From: Hofstenia miamia
Lineage: Eukaryota > Xenacoelomorpha > Acoela
DNA: 64,000 bases
Assembly: GCA_004352715.1 (NCBI GenBank)
Contig: SCFE01000101.1
Span: 585,226-649,225, forward strand
Reading direction: 5' to 3'
Shown here: piece after piece, positions 47,690-58,900 of the stretch
How the letters are laid out: every line of letters starts with the position of its first letter
Position numbering within the stretch: position 1 is the stretch's first letter
The notes under the pieces: generated by a model
Databases searched by the model: none
Told to the model about the DNA's origin: nothing
The model's input: the letters and a program-made list of their open reading frames with translations, nothing else
Position numbers and translations under genes: made by a program

Positions 47690-48525
47690 TTAGGATTCAA
47701 TCCGGATCCGAAATTTCATTATCTGGATCCGATCTGAATTTTTAAAAAAAATTAGTTTTCGAATTTAAATGTAAATAAGTATTACAACAATAAATAAACA
47801 GGGACTTAAAATATATTTGTTTTTTTTCAAATGCGAATAGAAAATTTTAAGTGCTTCAACACTGTCTTGAGATCAAAAATGGACATATACGATCCAACGG
47901 GAAATATAGGGTCTGGCTTGGACTGAGGTATGGGAAAAACAGGACGACTTACGCAGTAGTGCATGCAAATCAACCCAAATGTAGTGAATCCTATATAACT
48001 TAAAAACAATGTGTTGTAAAATCAATTTTCAATATTGAAATATTACAATAGTATCAAATGCTCTTCTAGTACTACAATTTATTACAGTCGATTTTGATCA
48101 AGCAAAAAAATTCGAGAAATGTTTTTGTCCAACAAATTCATTTCTTTGCTTATTTGTAAGCTTTGTAGTAATCTAGTTCCTAAAATTATCATTATAATAT
48201 ATTTTTAGAATTTAAATAGTTGAATTTCTTATAGTATTACCGCCCTATTATTTTATCATTTCCAAATCCAAAAATCACCATTTTGCAATGTTATTGTTTA
48301 TTGAGAATTGTAGTTGGTTCAAACAACAAAATACAACTTACTTCAAAATTGCAGTTAAGCGATGAAAAAAGAATAGCACAAGCAATGGCAATTTAATGTC
48401 CAAACCCAAAATTTATATTGGAAGACATTAAAAAAATTGCAGTAGAGTGTATTAAAATCCCTGAAAGAAAAATTTATTTTTTCAAGCTAAATTTGAGATT
48501 TAAATATAAATTCTGTTTGCTAATT
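47690..48525. repeat. Inverted, truncated copy of the CGGATC-word element
   Basis: In opposite orientation this matches most of 4087-5363. CCGGATCCGAAATTTC words are at its left edge, the segment around AAAATTTTAAGTGCTTCAAC corresponds to 5150-5190, and the segment near 48318-48400 corresponds to 4860-4940. The outer inverted ends are not present. The right edge abuts the gypsy fragment at about 48526. Confidence 0.65.
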
Positions 48526-49330
48526 CAATATTCACGACCATTTGCATATGTAGCTAGGTCCCCGTCAGCGGCAGAAAGGCACTATTCTCAGATCGAGAAA
48601 GAATTGCTAACTAATGTCTATGGACGCAATCACTTCAATCAATACGTACATGGTAGCCACATAACTATAGAATCTAACCACAAGCCTCTAGAAGCCCTGC
48701 AATCGAAACTTATAACCAATTGCTATCCCCAAATACAGAGGCTTTTTGTAATTCTTTAGAAATATCCGATCTTGAAAATCGTATACAAACCTGAAAATCA
48801 TATGGTTTTTGTCTAGGATTCAAATGAAACCAAAACAGAAGAGCAACATTGAAGAAAAGATTGCGATAGCTGTGTATCAAGTCATCACTTGATTAGGAAA
48901 TAAATTGGATAGTGTCTATCTTCCCAGAATTAAGCCAGATTCAGAAGACGACTCAACAATGAGAGTGGTAAAGCAATATATCACAAATGGGTGGCCGGGC
49001 ACAGTAAGAGTATCTCATTAGATGCAAGACCGCACTAAAAAATTCGAAACAAGCTAACGTCTTAAATGGGTTAGTCATGTTTGGAACTAGGATAGTAATA
49101 CCAAAACGTACACAGTCATATACCCTAAAAACTCTTCATACGGAACATTTGGAAATCGAAAAGTTACTATTTGGCCCGGAATCTCCAACTCTTTAGAAAA
49201 ACTCGCTAAAGACTGTATAACTTGCATGCAACATAAATGCATCCACACGAAAGTCCATTCCTTCCATTTCAAAAAATTGGACTTTATATAGCAGACATAG
49301 GTAATGATTACCTCAACACTAGTAAGTCCT
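48526..49330 (+). pseudogene. Ty3/gypsy RNase H and integrase fragment
   Basis: The plus frame to 48759 has RPFAYVARSPSAAERHYSQI followed by EKELL, HGSHITIESNHKPLEAL and PQIQRL, the core of gypsy RNase H. Downstream in other frames come VVKQYITNGWPGTVRVSH (about 48965-49018) and WPGISNSLEKLAKDCITCMQ (about 49165-49230), the integrase zinc-binding region with its CxxC pair. No protease, RT or LTR is attached. It is independent of the element at 41-45.6 kb, because its sequence differs and it lies on the opposite strand. Confidence 0.8.
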
Positions 49331-50647
49331 AGAAACAGAAGCACTACTTAATCTGGAAATCTACTAAAAATTTTAAATTGTAATAGTAATAGTAATCTTT
49401 TGAAAAAGCCCTTATAATATAACCTTAATAGAAAGAAGTTTTCATTACTTTAGATGGATTCTCAATTCAAAGTTAGTAGAATAAGACTATGAAATGATTG
49501 CCGTTGAAAGCCGCTTTAAATTACATTTGTAATGTAACCAGTGTATACATTTGCTATAAAAACATGAAGAAGAATGCTACCAGGATACATTGTAATGGAT
49601 ACTAGTTGCATTAAGTTAAATTCATTTCGTTTGCACATTTCGATGTGTATATTTTCCAATCACCAAATTGAAGATTAAAATCGCCAATAATAATTAGTTC
49701 TTTGCCAATAGATTTCATTCCGGAACAATGCAAATCAAATGAACTCACATGAGATTTTATAAAAAACATTAGTCATAAAAATATATTTTCTTCAACTTGA
49801 GCATCTTCACTTTACAAAAAATTCCCTCTATAACATGCACTATTTTATAAAGATAATATAACATTAAAAGATGATTATTTGGAATTTATGAGTATAGATT
49901 TAATCGAAATTATACGGTATACATAAGATCACAATGGCAAAATCTTAACATCAAAGTCGCTTAAATTTACAAGCATTTGATCTTATTAGATTATGCTTTT
50001 TCTTTAACTTTGAAGAAATCTTCACTTACTTCGTAGGACTTAAGAGCACACTTAGTCAATGATCCCATGTATTTCTAATCTCGCAAGCCCAGTAGGTTGT
50101 ATTTTAAAACTGATTATGCCACGGCTGCATTACTCCTCTTGAAAATATTAAGCAGAAACTATTGAATTGGAATATTAAGGAAGTAAAGCGAATTTGAAAA
50201 GGTTTTTGCTTCCAAATTGCATTATCAAGATCGGAATGATGTCTACAACATGCATGATGCTGATATAAACACTAGGATATTTCAAGAAAAACTAGATGGA
50301 TTTGATATCTATGATATCTGTTTTACTCGAAAAAGAATTTTGTGTGACACAAAAACTTAGTCACTTATCAATAAACGAAAACATCATGAGGTTAAAAAAT
50401 ATCTAGAAAAATTGACTAGCTAATATTTGCGACAAAATCGGACATTGGTATAAAATTAGATATATAAATATTCAATCATAGCCATCAGTGAAGAGCTAAC
50501 TTGTATTGTACACTGTTTAAACAAGTGCTTTAAATAAGGAGGAAAAACACGTTTAGAACACCATAAAAAAACAACAAAGTTTTTGTTTTTTATTTCAGTA
50601 CGTTTTGCTGATAGGCAAGATGCTTACTAGCTATGCACAATTCTGGG
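49331..50647. other. No feature recognised
   Basis: AT-rich sequence. It may contain further eroded pol sequence of the gypsy fragment, but no motif could be supported. Confidence 0.4.
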
Positions 50648-52339
50648 CAGGGATGGAAGGGGTACCCTTAATTGCCGACCATGATCGGTCCGGTTTTGAT
50701 CATCCACTGACAGGTGTTGACCGATTGTTACCCTCATGTTGGTATCGGCTTTGACTGGTTTTCACATTATAGAGTAGCCATTATGACCGATCTACCTTGT
50801 TTCACCGTTTTTATAGGTTCAATTCTCTTTGTGATCGGTTGTGACCAGCATTGCAGTATCGGTCTGTTTGAAGACTCAGACTTGTACAACGTTTGAGATG
50901 CTGTGGATAACACTATTTAATGAGTTCCAGATGTCACAGATTAGACAATTGCTGCAAGAAATATATTGAAATCGTATTCAGATTGCACGAGACACTTCAG
51001 GCAGAAAACATAAAAGACATCTTGGAGAATACTTTGATAGCAATTGGTGACCATCCTCCTAGATCTTCCACTGTTAGTAGTATGAAAAATATAGCAGCAG
51101 TTGAACATGATTGCGCATATTTCGGTTGTCTGAAACTTCCAGAGCATGACCAGCATTAGTACCCGCAAGAGAAATAGTCGAAGGCTGCAGTAAACTAATT
51201 ACAGTCACGTCTATAGCGGCTGGTCGGCCAGAAGACCAGCATGGCAAAAAGATGTTCTCAGGACGAACAGGGGACTCAGTGAGGTTAGACTTTTCAAACA
51301 TAGGAGACAAAACACATTTAGAAGCAGTTGCAAAATAGCCCCCCCCCTGAATCGATCATGACGCGGAATTCTTTCCTATCAACCGCGCATGACATAGCAT
51401 GATCACTGAATAAATCCAAAGGCTTAAAGTATTTTGGACATTGTTTGCCTTCATCAATTAAGGGGATGCCAAGCCGATACAGAAAAATTCGGAATTCAGC
51501 AGAAGCGAAGAAAAGACCAAGTGCTTTCAAGGGAATCGCAGCCAATCAATCCCCACTTCTTGGTATGGAACAAGAAATTGATTATTCCGTGATAGACTTT
51601 AGTAATTAATGGCACGCTGTTATTACTTCCGAACATCGATGATAATGATTTTGAATCTTAATTTTAATCCTAATTCATAAGCAGAGTTAATCGCCGTGAT
51701 GACCCGGAAATGATAAATGCCGTTAAGGTAAAAATTCCAACACCCATAGTTAATAAGCCTGATGTTTACTCTGAAAATATAATCTAATAATGAATTATGG
51801 AATCTTATTGGTTTATGTCTTTAAATCACAGTGGGCATATTTAAAAACAGTTTCCTAAGTTCTATATCATTAATATTACGATTCATCTGCAATATATGAC
51901 GATAAAAGCTAAATGGAGAGTTACAATAAAATATGGTGTTATTGTTTAGATGCTTAGATCAATTTACAAAATGTATCCCACTGAATTGACATTCAGTGGC
52001 ACTATTAGGTTATACAGTTGTATTGATTAAAAAAGACTACTTGTCCTACGTTAGTGAATTGCATATATGACCTACTAACTCTTCCACACAACCGCGCCGT
52101 GTACATAATTGAACTTTTTTGTAAATTACAGTGCATTTACAATAATATATTAGAAAATATTATTATAGTAATTATCACGTGCTTTAGCAGCTTGAGATTT
52201 GAGAAACTCCTAGACAAAATAGCTGAGCGGTATGACTAGAAACACATCTCAATTGACTGGTTTTGATCGGTGAAGTGAAAATAAGCTTGACCAGAACCGG
52301 TTCTGTTCGGTGGTCAGTACCGACCGGCTTCCATCTCTG
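50648..52339. mobile_element. GACCGGT-word hAT-like element with a LINE fragment inside
   Basis: The ends are CAGGGATGGAAG and CTTCCATCTCTG, inverted with one mismatch. Words of GACCGGT/GATCGGT fill the left (50676-50870) and right (52255-52330) subterminal zones. The flanks ATTCTGGG and TTGCTGGA could be a decayed 8-bp duplication, but that is weak. The 1692-bp body includes LINE-derived minus-strand coding sequence at 51074-51545 and AT-rich filler. No transposase of its own was recognised. Confidence 0.65.
51074..51545 (-). pseudogene. LINE C-terminal finger and nuclease-like fragment
   Basis: The minus frame from 51545 reads AIPLKALGLFFASAEFRIFL, then LGIPL, then CPKYFKPLDLFSDHAMSC. This is the conserved tail after the reverse transcriptase in a widespread invertebrate LINE group, with a Cys-His finger (one Cys appears replaced, CPKY for CPxC). 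The next frame, 51310-51074, reads VRPENIFLPCWSSGRPAAID followed by VTVISLLQP and NAGHALEVSDNRNMRNH. The RP(D/E)...DVTV layout resembles a PD-(D/E)XK-type nuclease domain. A frameshift and stop separate the two. It is a dead fragment inside the word-array element. Confidence 0.6.
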
Positions 52340-53189
52340 TTGCTGGAAAACTACAATTAAACCACGGAATAAGCATATATAAATATACCAATGCTTGGTA
52401 TCACAATATTGTAATTGTAATTGCTCTCTGTATTTTTGAAAGTTTATTTAACAAGATTATGGCACAGTATAGTTATTCATTATCAGACACAGGTATAAAT
52501 ACTTTATATTTCTCCAAATTATTAAAGATTTTTGAAATTCATTATATAAGATATTATATATAGTCTACAAAATATACAGATCAATATTGCACATCTACAA
52601 ATATATACGTCTACCATTGATTCGGTGCATCATACTGTTTCTTGAATTTTTTCCCTACATAACAATAGTATAGATATATACCTATGAAAGTCATTTTAAA
52701 GAAACATGCTTCTAAGGGGATATTTTTAAGCAAATATGATGCTTGAACTAATGTATTGTTATGTATGTCATTTAGTAATTCCAGATTCCTATTGCAGAAT
52801 TTAAGAATGATTTTTTCAAGACATTCATTAACTGCTGAATAGACAATCCACTTTTCTTTAGCTAATTCATTTCTAAGCAATTTTATTAAAAGGAGTTCTT
52901 TTCACGAATTTCTTTCCATTGCCTTGTTCAAAGTCACAGTTGAATCATCCTAACTACTATTATTAGTTTCCCAGTATAAAAGTTGCATTACATGTAAACA
53001 GTTCAATGACAACTGAAATTTAATGGAAAATTTAGCCTTTAATTTTGACAAGGGAAAAAAGGAAAACCTGAGAACATTTATATGGGTTTTCTTCGTTTTT
53101 GAAGCCCTCCAAAATGGTGTACAGCAAAGCACAATACAGATTTTGTAAATTTATTGCCAGCAAAGAAAAAAAACATTTCACCGTTAATA
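52340..53189. other. No feature recognised
   Basis: An 89-codon minus frame at 52611-52880 has no domain and no convincing splice sites. Nothing else was seen. Confidence 0.45.
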
Positions 53190-53571
53190 AATAAAATGGA
53201 AATTTACCGCGATATACCGCACCAATGTCGATTTTATAAGAAAAGATGGATATTTCTAAATTGTATTTTTATGGCTATGGATCATTCGTATGAATGAAGC
53301 TTTAAAGTGAATTTCTTAGGTATGTTGTCAATTTGTTCAATTTTATTATAGCATCCAATTTTTAATAAAATACGCAAAAATTACTATTAATATCTCGTAC
53401 ACGAAATCTATTAATTTTGATTCAGAAACATTTTTTTAAGAAATGCTTAAAACAAAATAGTTTATCTTTATAATTCTTATACCACCGAAAGTTGCTATAA
53501 TTATACCGCTAACCACAGGAATTTGCGTAAATCGCTACCGCGGTATTACCGCACCACCCTCATCTGTAGTG
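53190..53571. repeat. TACCGC-word element
   Basis: ATTTACCGCGATATACCGCA lies at 53201-53220 and CGCTACCGCGGTATTACCGC at about 53531-53550. The right end is CACCACCCTCATCTGTAG, which read inward is CTACAGATGAGGGTGGTG, like a hAT terminus. The left terminus was not found. The AT-rich middle has no coding signal. Confidence 0.5.
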
Positions 53572-54527
53572 TATAGCAGGAGCCCATAATTATAAAATTG
53601 GAAAATATTTGGCCGATTTCACAATCTTCCCCTCTTGCAAACAAAAATAAGAGGTAGCAAGCACAAATATGATGACAATTTTTTAACATGAAAAACTGTA
53701 GCTTTAGAAATAGAGGCAATTTTTTAGAACTTCACATTTTCAAAAATCCAAAATAAATTTTTCACTCTTCCTAATAATAAGGCATTGTTATTAGAGATAA
53801 TTTTGCGAAAACGATTTTGAGTGTTAAAGGAAAGATTATATTTATTCAAGAGCTCATTAATTTGATTTGCTAATAAACGTTCAAAAATCGTAATAATTGG
53901 CCTGTTTATGAACAGAAGTTATATTTTCAATTCGGAAAATTAGGAAAAATGGATTATTTCAAGCAAGCATTTATAGTGTAACCAATAAGCTCAGAAACTA
54001 ATGAAACTTATCTTTTAAAAATTCAAGCTGGCATAAATGAAGTTCGACTGGATTTTGTTTTTAGCTGTTAATAGATCTTATAATTTCGCACAAAGTAACA
54101 GATTAATAGGGCAATTTTTTGGTTCATAATTTCCTAGACTTTGAAAAACTTCATTAAAAATATTCCAATTTTTTTATTAATTGTAATATTAATGAAAAAT
54201 TTATTTTCACCTCATTGTTTTCTGCAGGTTTGTTCACAAATTTCCACTTTCTTCTTTGAGAAGAATGTTTATGAAAAAAGCCAAATACTTCACTAAATAA
54301 GTTAAGCCATTATTGTGAATTCTAAAAGCTTAAGTATTTTTCTAAGCTATTGTCATTATTCAGAATCGGTTTGGACTATATTAATGAAGATTTTCACTAT
54401 TCCAAAATCACTTTTTGATTAATAAATATTACCTACAATAAAAAATGAATTTATAATTTACAAAATCTATTAACAATTAAAACTTCAAATAAAATGCATG
54501 CAATCTTCCAATTACGTTGATTGATAT
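53572..54527. other. Region downstream of the dystroglycan stop (3' UTR expected)
   Basis: AT-rich. On the minus strand an AATAAA hexamer lies at 54173-54178, about 350 bases after the stop, and could serve as a polyadenylation signal. No other feature was recognised. Confidence 0.35.
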
Positions 54528-55958
54528 TTATGAAACTCGAGTCCGAGGATTGGGTGGTGGGACATATGGAGGAGGCGGGCGTGAGTGCAGTGATAACTGA
54601 CGACTCTGTAGTGATGCTGATGAACGGAAGACTGAAGCTGGCGGAGCAGATAAATAGGGCTGCGCGTGATTAAGGCTACTTAACGAGTGCACAGGTGTAC
54701 NNNNNNNNNNNNNNNNNNNNNNNNNNNNNNNNNNNNNNNNNNNNNNNNNNNNNNNNNNNNNNNNNNNNNNNNNNNNNNNNNNNNNNNNNNNNNNNNNNNN
54801 NNNNNNNNNNNNNNTAAGGCTACTTAACGAGTGCACAGGTGTACGAACAGCAGGCGGAGCCGGCCCCTTCTCATTGCGAAGAATTAAGGGTGAAGTGCCT
54901 GTAGGTCCACTGCATTCGTCTAACTCATCAGCAAAAATAATAGGAACACCGCGTTTCTTAACACCCGACGTTGTACCTCTTGCTTTTTGAGATCCACATT
55001 TTTTACGCCGATATACCACCGCCACAATCAAAGCTAGCAACATGAGGCAAATGAGGACGCCGGCAATAGGCCATCCAATTTGGTGCCATAAACTTGAAGA
55101 AATCGCATCCGCAGCGATAGCAACCTTCCTTTCAAGACATTTATCGAAATAGGTGCGTGTCACGTTAATAACATTGTATTGTTGTAGTATTCGCAGGAGT
55201 CTTTCACTGGGTTTACCATTTTTCACTAATTTATCATAAAGGCTATTTACTAAGTCAAACTTCTCTTCTGGACATTCATATCCAACAGAACTATTGGAAA
55301 TATTAAGAATAATGATTTTAAGTGGGGTCCAGGGGGCGTAGTATTCTCTATAAGAATCAACAGTTATCCAACCTAAATGATCATCACCGAAAAATTTAGC
55401 AATTTTGGATATGACATCAAGTCGCATACTAGGACTTTTTTCGAAATCCACATAACTGATGTTGAGATAAAAGTTAAATTTATGATTTGGAGGATGCTTA
55501 TTGGGTATCACAATTACTTCGCAGGGTATGTAGGAAAAATCGTTAGTTTTAATGAAAAGTCTATGCTGACTGGCGTGTTCTCCCATTGGTTGTGAAATAA
55601 GTTCTCCTTTTCTGATATAAATCCAACTCCAATCACTCAAATTATGGTGCTGGTCATCTACAAGATAAGAATGCTTACTGAATATACTCGGTAATTTCCA
55701 TCTAAAAATTTCACCTTCACAGAAAACACAAACTAATCGAAAGCTGTTCTTAGTGCCCATTTTATTAGCAATTGTATGGCAATTTCCACCTTGATTGCCA
55801 ACTTGTTCACTCTTGTAAGTCAGTGGGGGTTTATAAACAGGAACAGTAGATGGTGCAAAACCTGATCCTGTTGAGAGATCAAAACCCACAGCAGAATAAG
55901 TGTCTCTTTTATAATGAGTTAATGAAAGCACTTGAATTCCTGGTAAATCGCTCAAAAG
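54528..55958 (-). other. DAG1: Dystroglycan last exon (CADG-2 to C terminus)
   Basis: The acceptor is TTTCTATTTAG before CTT at 55958; the stop TAA is at 54528-54530. Exon residues 1-45 complete the S6-like domain (YSAVGFDLSTGSGF) and a Pro-rich linker. About 70-155 is CADG-2. About 159-274 is SEA-like, with Cys229 (YECPEEK) and Cys274 (YFDKC) matching the family's disulfide pair. 294-315 is the membrane helix (IAGVLICLMLLALIVAVVY), then RRKK. 337-348 is GVPIIFADELDE. The end RPPPPYVPPPNPRTRVS holds the PPxY motif bound by dystrophin, with eight extra residues beyond the usual PPPYVPP ending. NxS/T sites occur at NIS, NIS, NSS and NVT in the ectodomain. Confidence 0.95.
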
Positions 55959-58900
55959 CTAAATAGAAAATAAATAGTTTAAAGCATGAAAAAATAAAAG
56001 AATGAGAACAACTGTTATGACTGTTCGTGATTCAATCAAAATATCTTGATATATAAAAATGTATATAATGTAGGTTTCAACAATGCCAAAATATTAATGC
56101 TGCTTAGACCAAATTAACAATTTTGAGATAAAATAGCCCCTACTTCATAGTTACAAAACATGAAATTCAAAGTTTTTAAACAATTTTTCAATAACTCAGG
56201 AAAATTTAACATTTCATTTTGGGCTACAGAAACAACCTAATTTTTGGTCTTGATTACGAACACTTGAAAAGCAAAAATAATTATACCACGCCAATCACAC
56301 CAAAACAAAAACCTTAATTGATAAAAATTGAAAACAGAGCGGTCGAGTACATCCTTTTTGAGTAAAAACTGTTTTATTAGTGAGGTGAAACTAACAGTAA
56401 TAATGTGACACGTTTTGGATTTTGGCAGAATTTGCATGACATAGCAAGCAATGAGTACAAAGTGTAATAGATGATTAGTAGGTTGATATCAGAAATAGGA
56501 TGGTTGAAACATTTTCTGTTAGTACTAAAGAAGAATTCGGATATTAGCAAATACTTAAAAATATTTTCTATTAATTAGCAACAGTAGCGGCAGCTTGGGA
56601 TCTGATAATAGAATTACTGTTACGGCTGGCAGCCCTCCACAGCTGTTAGAATTCAAACAATTGCATCTGGTCTTATTATATACTAACACAGAGACCCAAA
56701 AGGTGTTCAATTCTATAAAATTAATAAATATTACAACTTGAAGATCCATTGATTCCGAGAAACGATTCATAGCAACTTATGTGAGTAAGAACAGTCTTTG
56801 TCTTCAAGTAACACCATAACGCGCAAATATTACATGGAGATATTTGGATATTAGAAATCACGATTTGGAACAATTCAGTATATTAAATAGAATGTCTATG
56901 TCTACAATGTTGTTGAAAATTATAAAACATTAATTTTGCAGTTTAACTCAAACATCTGATCAAATGCTGATTGTCATATCTTAGGTAAAAAAGAAAAATA
57001 CAAAAATGTGAAAAAGCGGCTTACCTTGAAATGATCTATAACGAGATTTTCCTTACAATAAGTTAAAGAGAAAATTCAAAAGCATATAAATTATTTATAA
57101 CTAATAAACAAAAAAGAAAATCAGACAATGAGTTGACCGAATTCTTAGTCTCACCAGACCTATATTTTAATTCCAACTAAGGAATTATCCCCAAACATTC
57201 ATGGATTCGGTATTTAGGGACAGAATAAAATTATAAACACATTGTTGAATCACTAAACAAAATAATTGATCAAAGAACGTGAATAAATGCTTACTAAACA
57301 TAATTTTGTAGGACATTAAAATCATATGCCGGAACAATACTTATATAAAGGAATATAGTTCCAAAATAAGGAATTGCAAATATGCTACTTTGACCCCTAC
57401 TCTACCCATACTCACATTTCATCACTAAGAACGCAAAAAAAGATTTTCATCAAATACAGATTTAATCCAGCCTTAAAAAAATGTCCACTAAAATGGGTTA
57501 AATGAATCATCGCGCACATTAAGTAGGCCATATGACATATCATTACTAAACACAAAAATTTACATCCGGTGATTTCAAAGACTTTTAGAGATTTTTTAAC
57601 AAAGACATACACAACGAGATATTTTACAGAAATGGCTGATTTAGTCAAGTCTTTTTTTAACTGAAATTCTAAAGACCTTGGATTAAAAAAACAACCAAAG
57701 ATGTATATTTTTGTGAAAATCACCTATATATAAGACTTACATGTGTCACCTCACTACATTCCCCGCTGCATGAGCTGGAAATCCACAGAACATGAACTTC
57801 ATTGGATTGATCATCACTGAATGTATTTGGGGCGAGAGTGGAGCAGAGTGGACGATAGCCGTTCAACGATAGAATGCGTGTGAAGTACAACATACTGATG
57901 GGTATCTCCAATGCATTTGAAATTGTTTCTAATACATAACTTGGTCGCGAAGTGGTCCGCACATTTATTGCAACATACTCTGGGTATCTTCCAGCACAAT
58001 CGGGATTCAATGAAAGTTGGTTAATCTAAAAATATTGACTGAAATATAATCCATAACATACATTTTTGGCTGCGTGAAGGCAGCTACATAAATATGGACA
58101 CTCTAAAAAATTGAAAAAAGCCACAGACAAAATACTTTTGGAAAGTTCCTATTGTGAGGTGAGACAAAAATACTCTTCCGAAATCAGGCATGTCAGGTAC
58201 CACTCATGTCCTATTCCGATATAAAAAAACAAATTTAGATCCGACCATTTGTCGCAGTTCCATGCTCATTGTTTCCAATTCCAGAAACTTAGAGGCCAAA
58301 AAACGAAGGGTTAATGGAATAATATTTTAAACAATTCAATGGACTTAAAATATATTACGCATGTCGAAAACTGTATATACTGACTATTATTTAGTCACAA
58401 ATGAAAGGGAAAATACTTCATTCAATATAATTTAATGTTTTGAGATTGATCTGAAGATCATATGTGAAATAGTCTCCTCAGCATTCGAAGTATATTGAAA
58501 ATTAAACAGGGGTAGTAACATTTTCTATACAGTGATGCTGGCCGAGAAGGTTGTTTAAATGCAACTGCAAGCGCATGTGATATGTTTTGCTTTGATGACC
58601 CATTTCGGTCAGCTTGTCAGGCGTTCCATTCCATTCGTCTAAAACGTCGATGCTTAAAGTTACCTCGGATTTTCTCCGGTATTTGGACAAAAGTAGGAAT
58701 CTTATTCTGATATCACCGCTCATATCCTCCCGCATTTTGAAATGTGAATCGTGATATTTTTTGTACATCTTGGAACACCGGGTTAGGGTTGAATTGGCAG
58801 AAAATTATCTAGCTGGTATCTATCTCAAGACATCCGTCCAGGACTGTTTGTTTCACGAATTTGACACAAACGTGGGTTGTACATTGGCACGATTCCTTTT

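Noticed and set aside
50920-51159. 79-codon plus frame inside the GACCGGT-word element
   Set aside because: No domain was recognised and it is antisense to the LINE nuclease-like fragment.
57814-57999. Alternative 61-codon minus frame over the S6-like exon
   Set aside because: It is a shifted-frame shadow of the 57741-58025 exon, which has proper splice sites and family similarity.
58502-58768. Extra dystroglycan exon
   Set aside because: The exons on both sides are in phase 0 and give a continuous family alignment without it. Its splice sites are weak.
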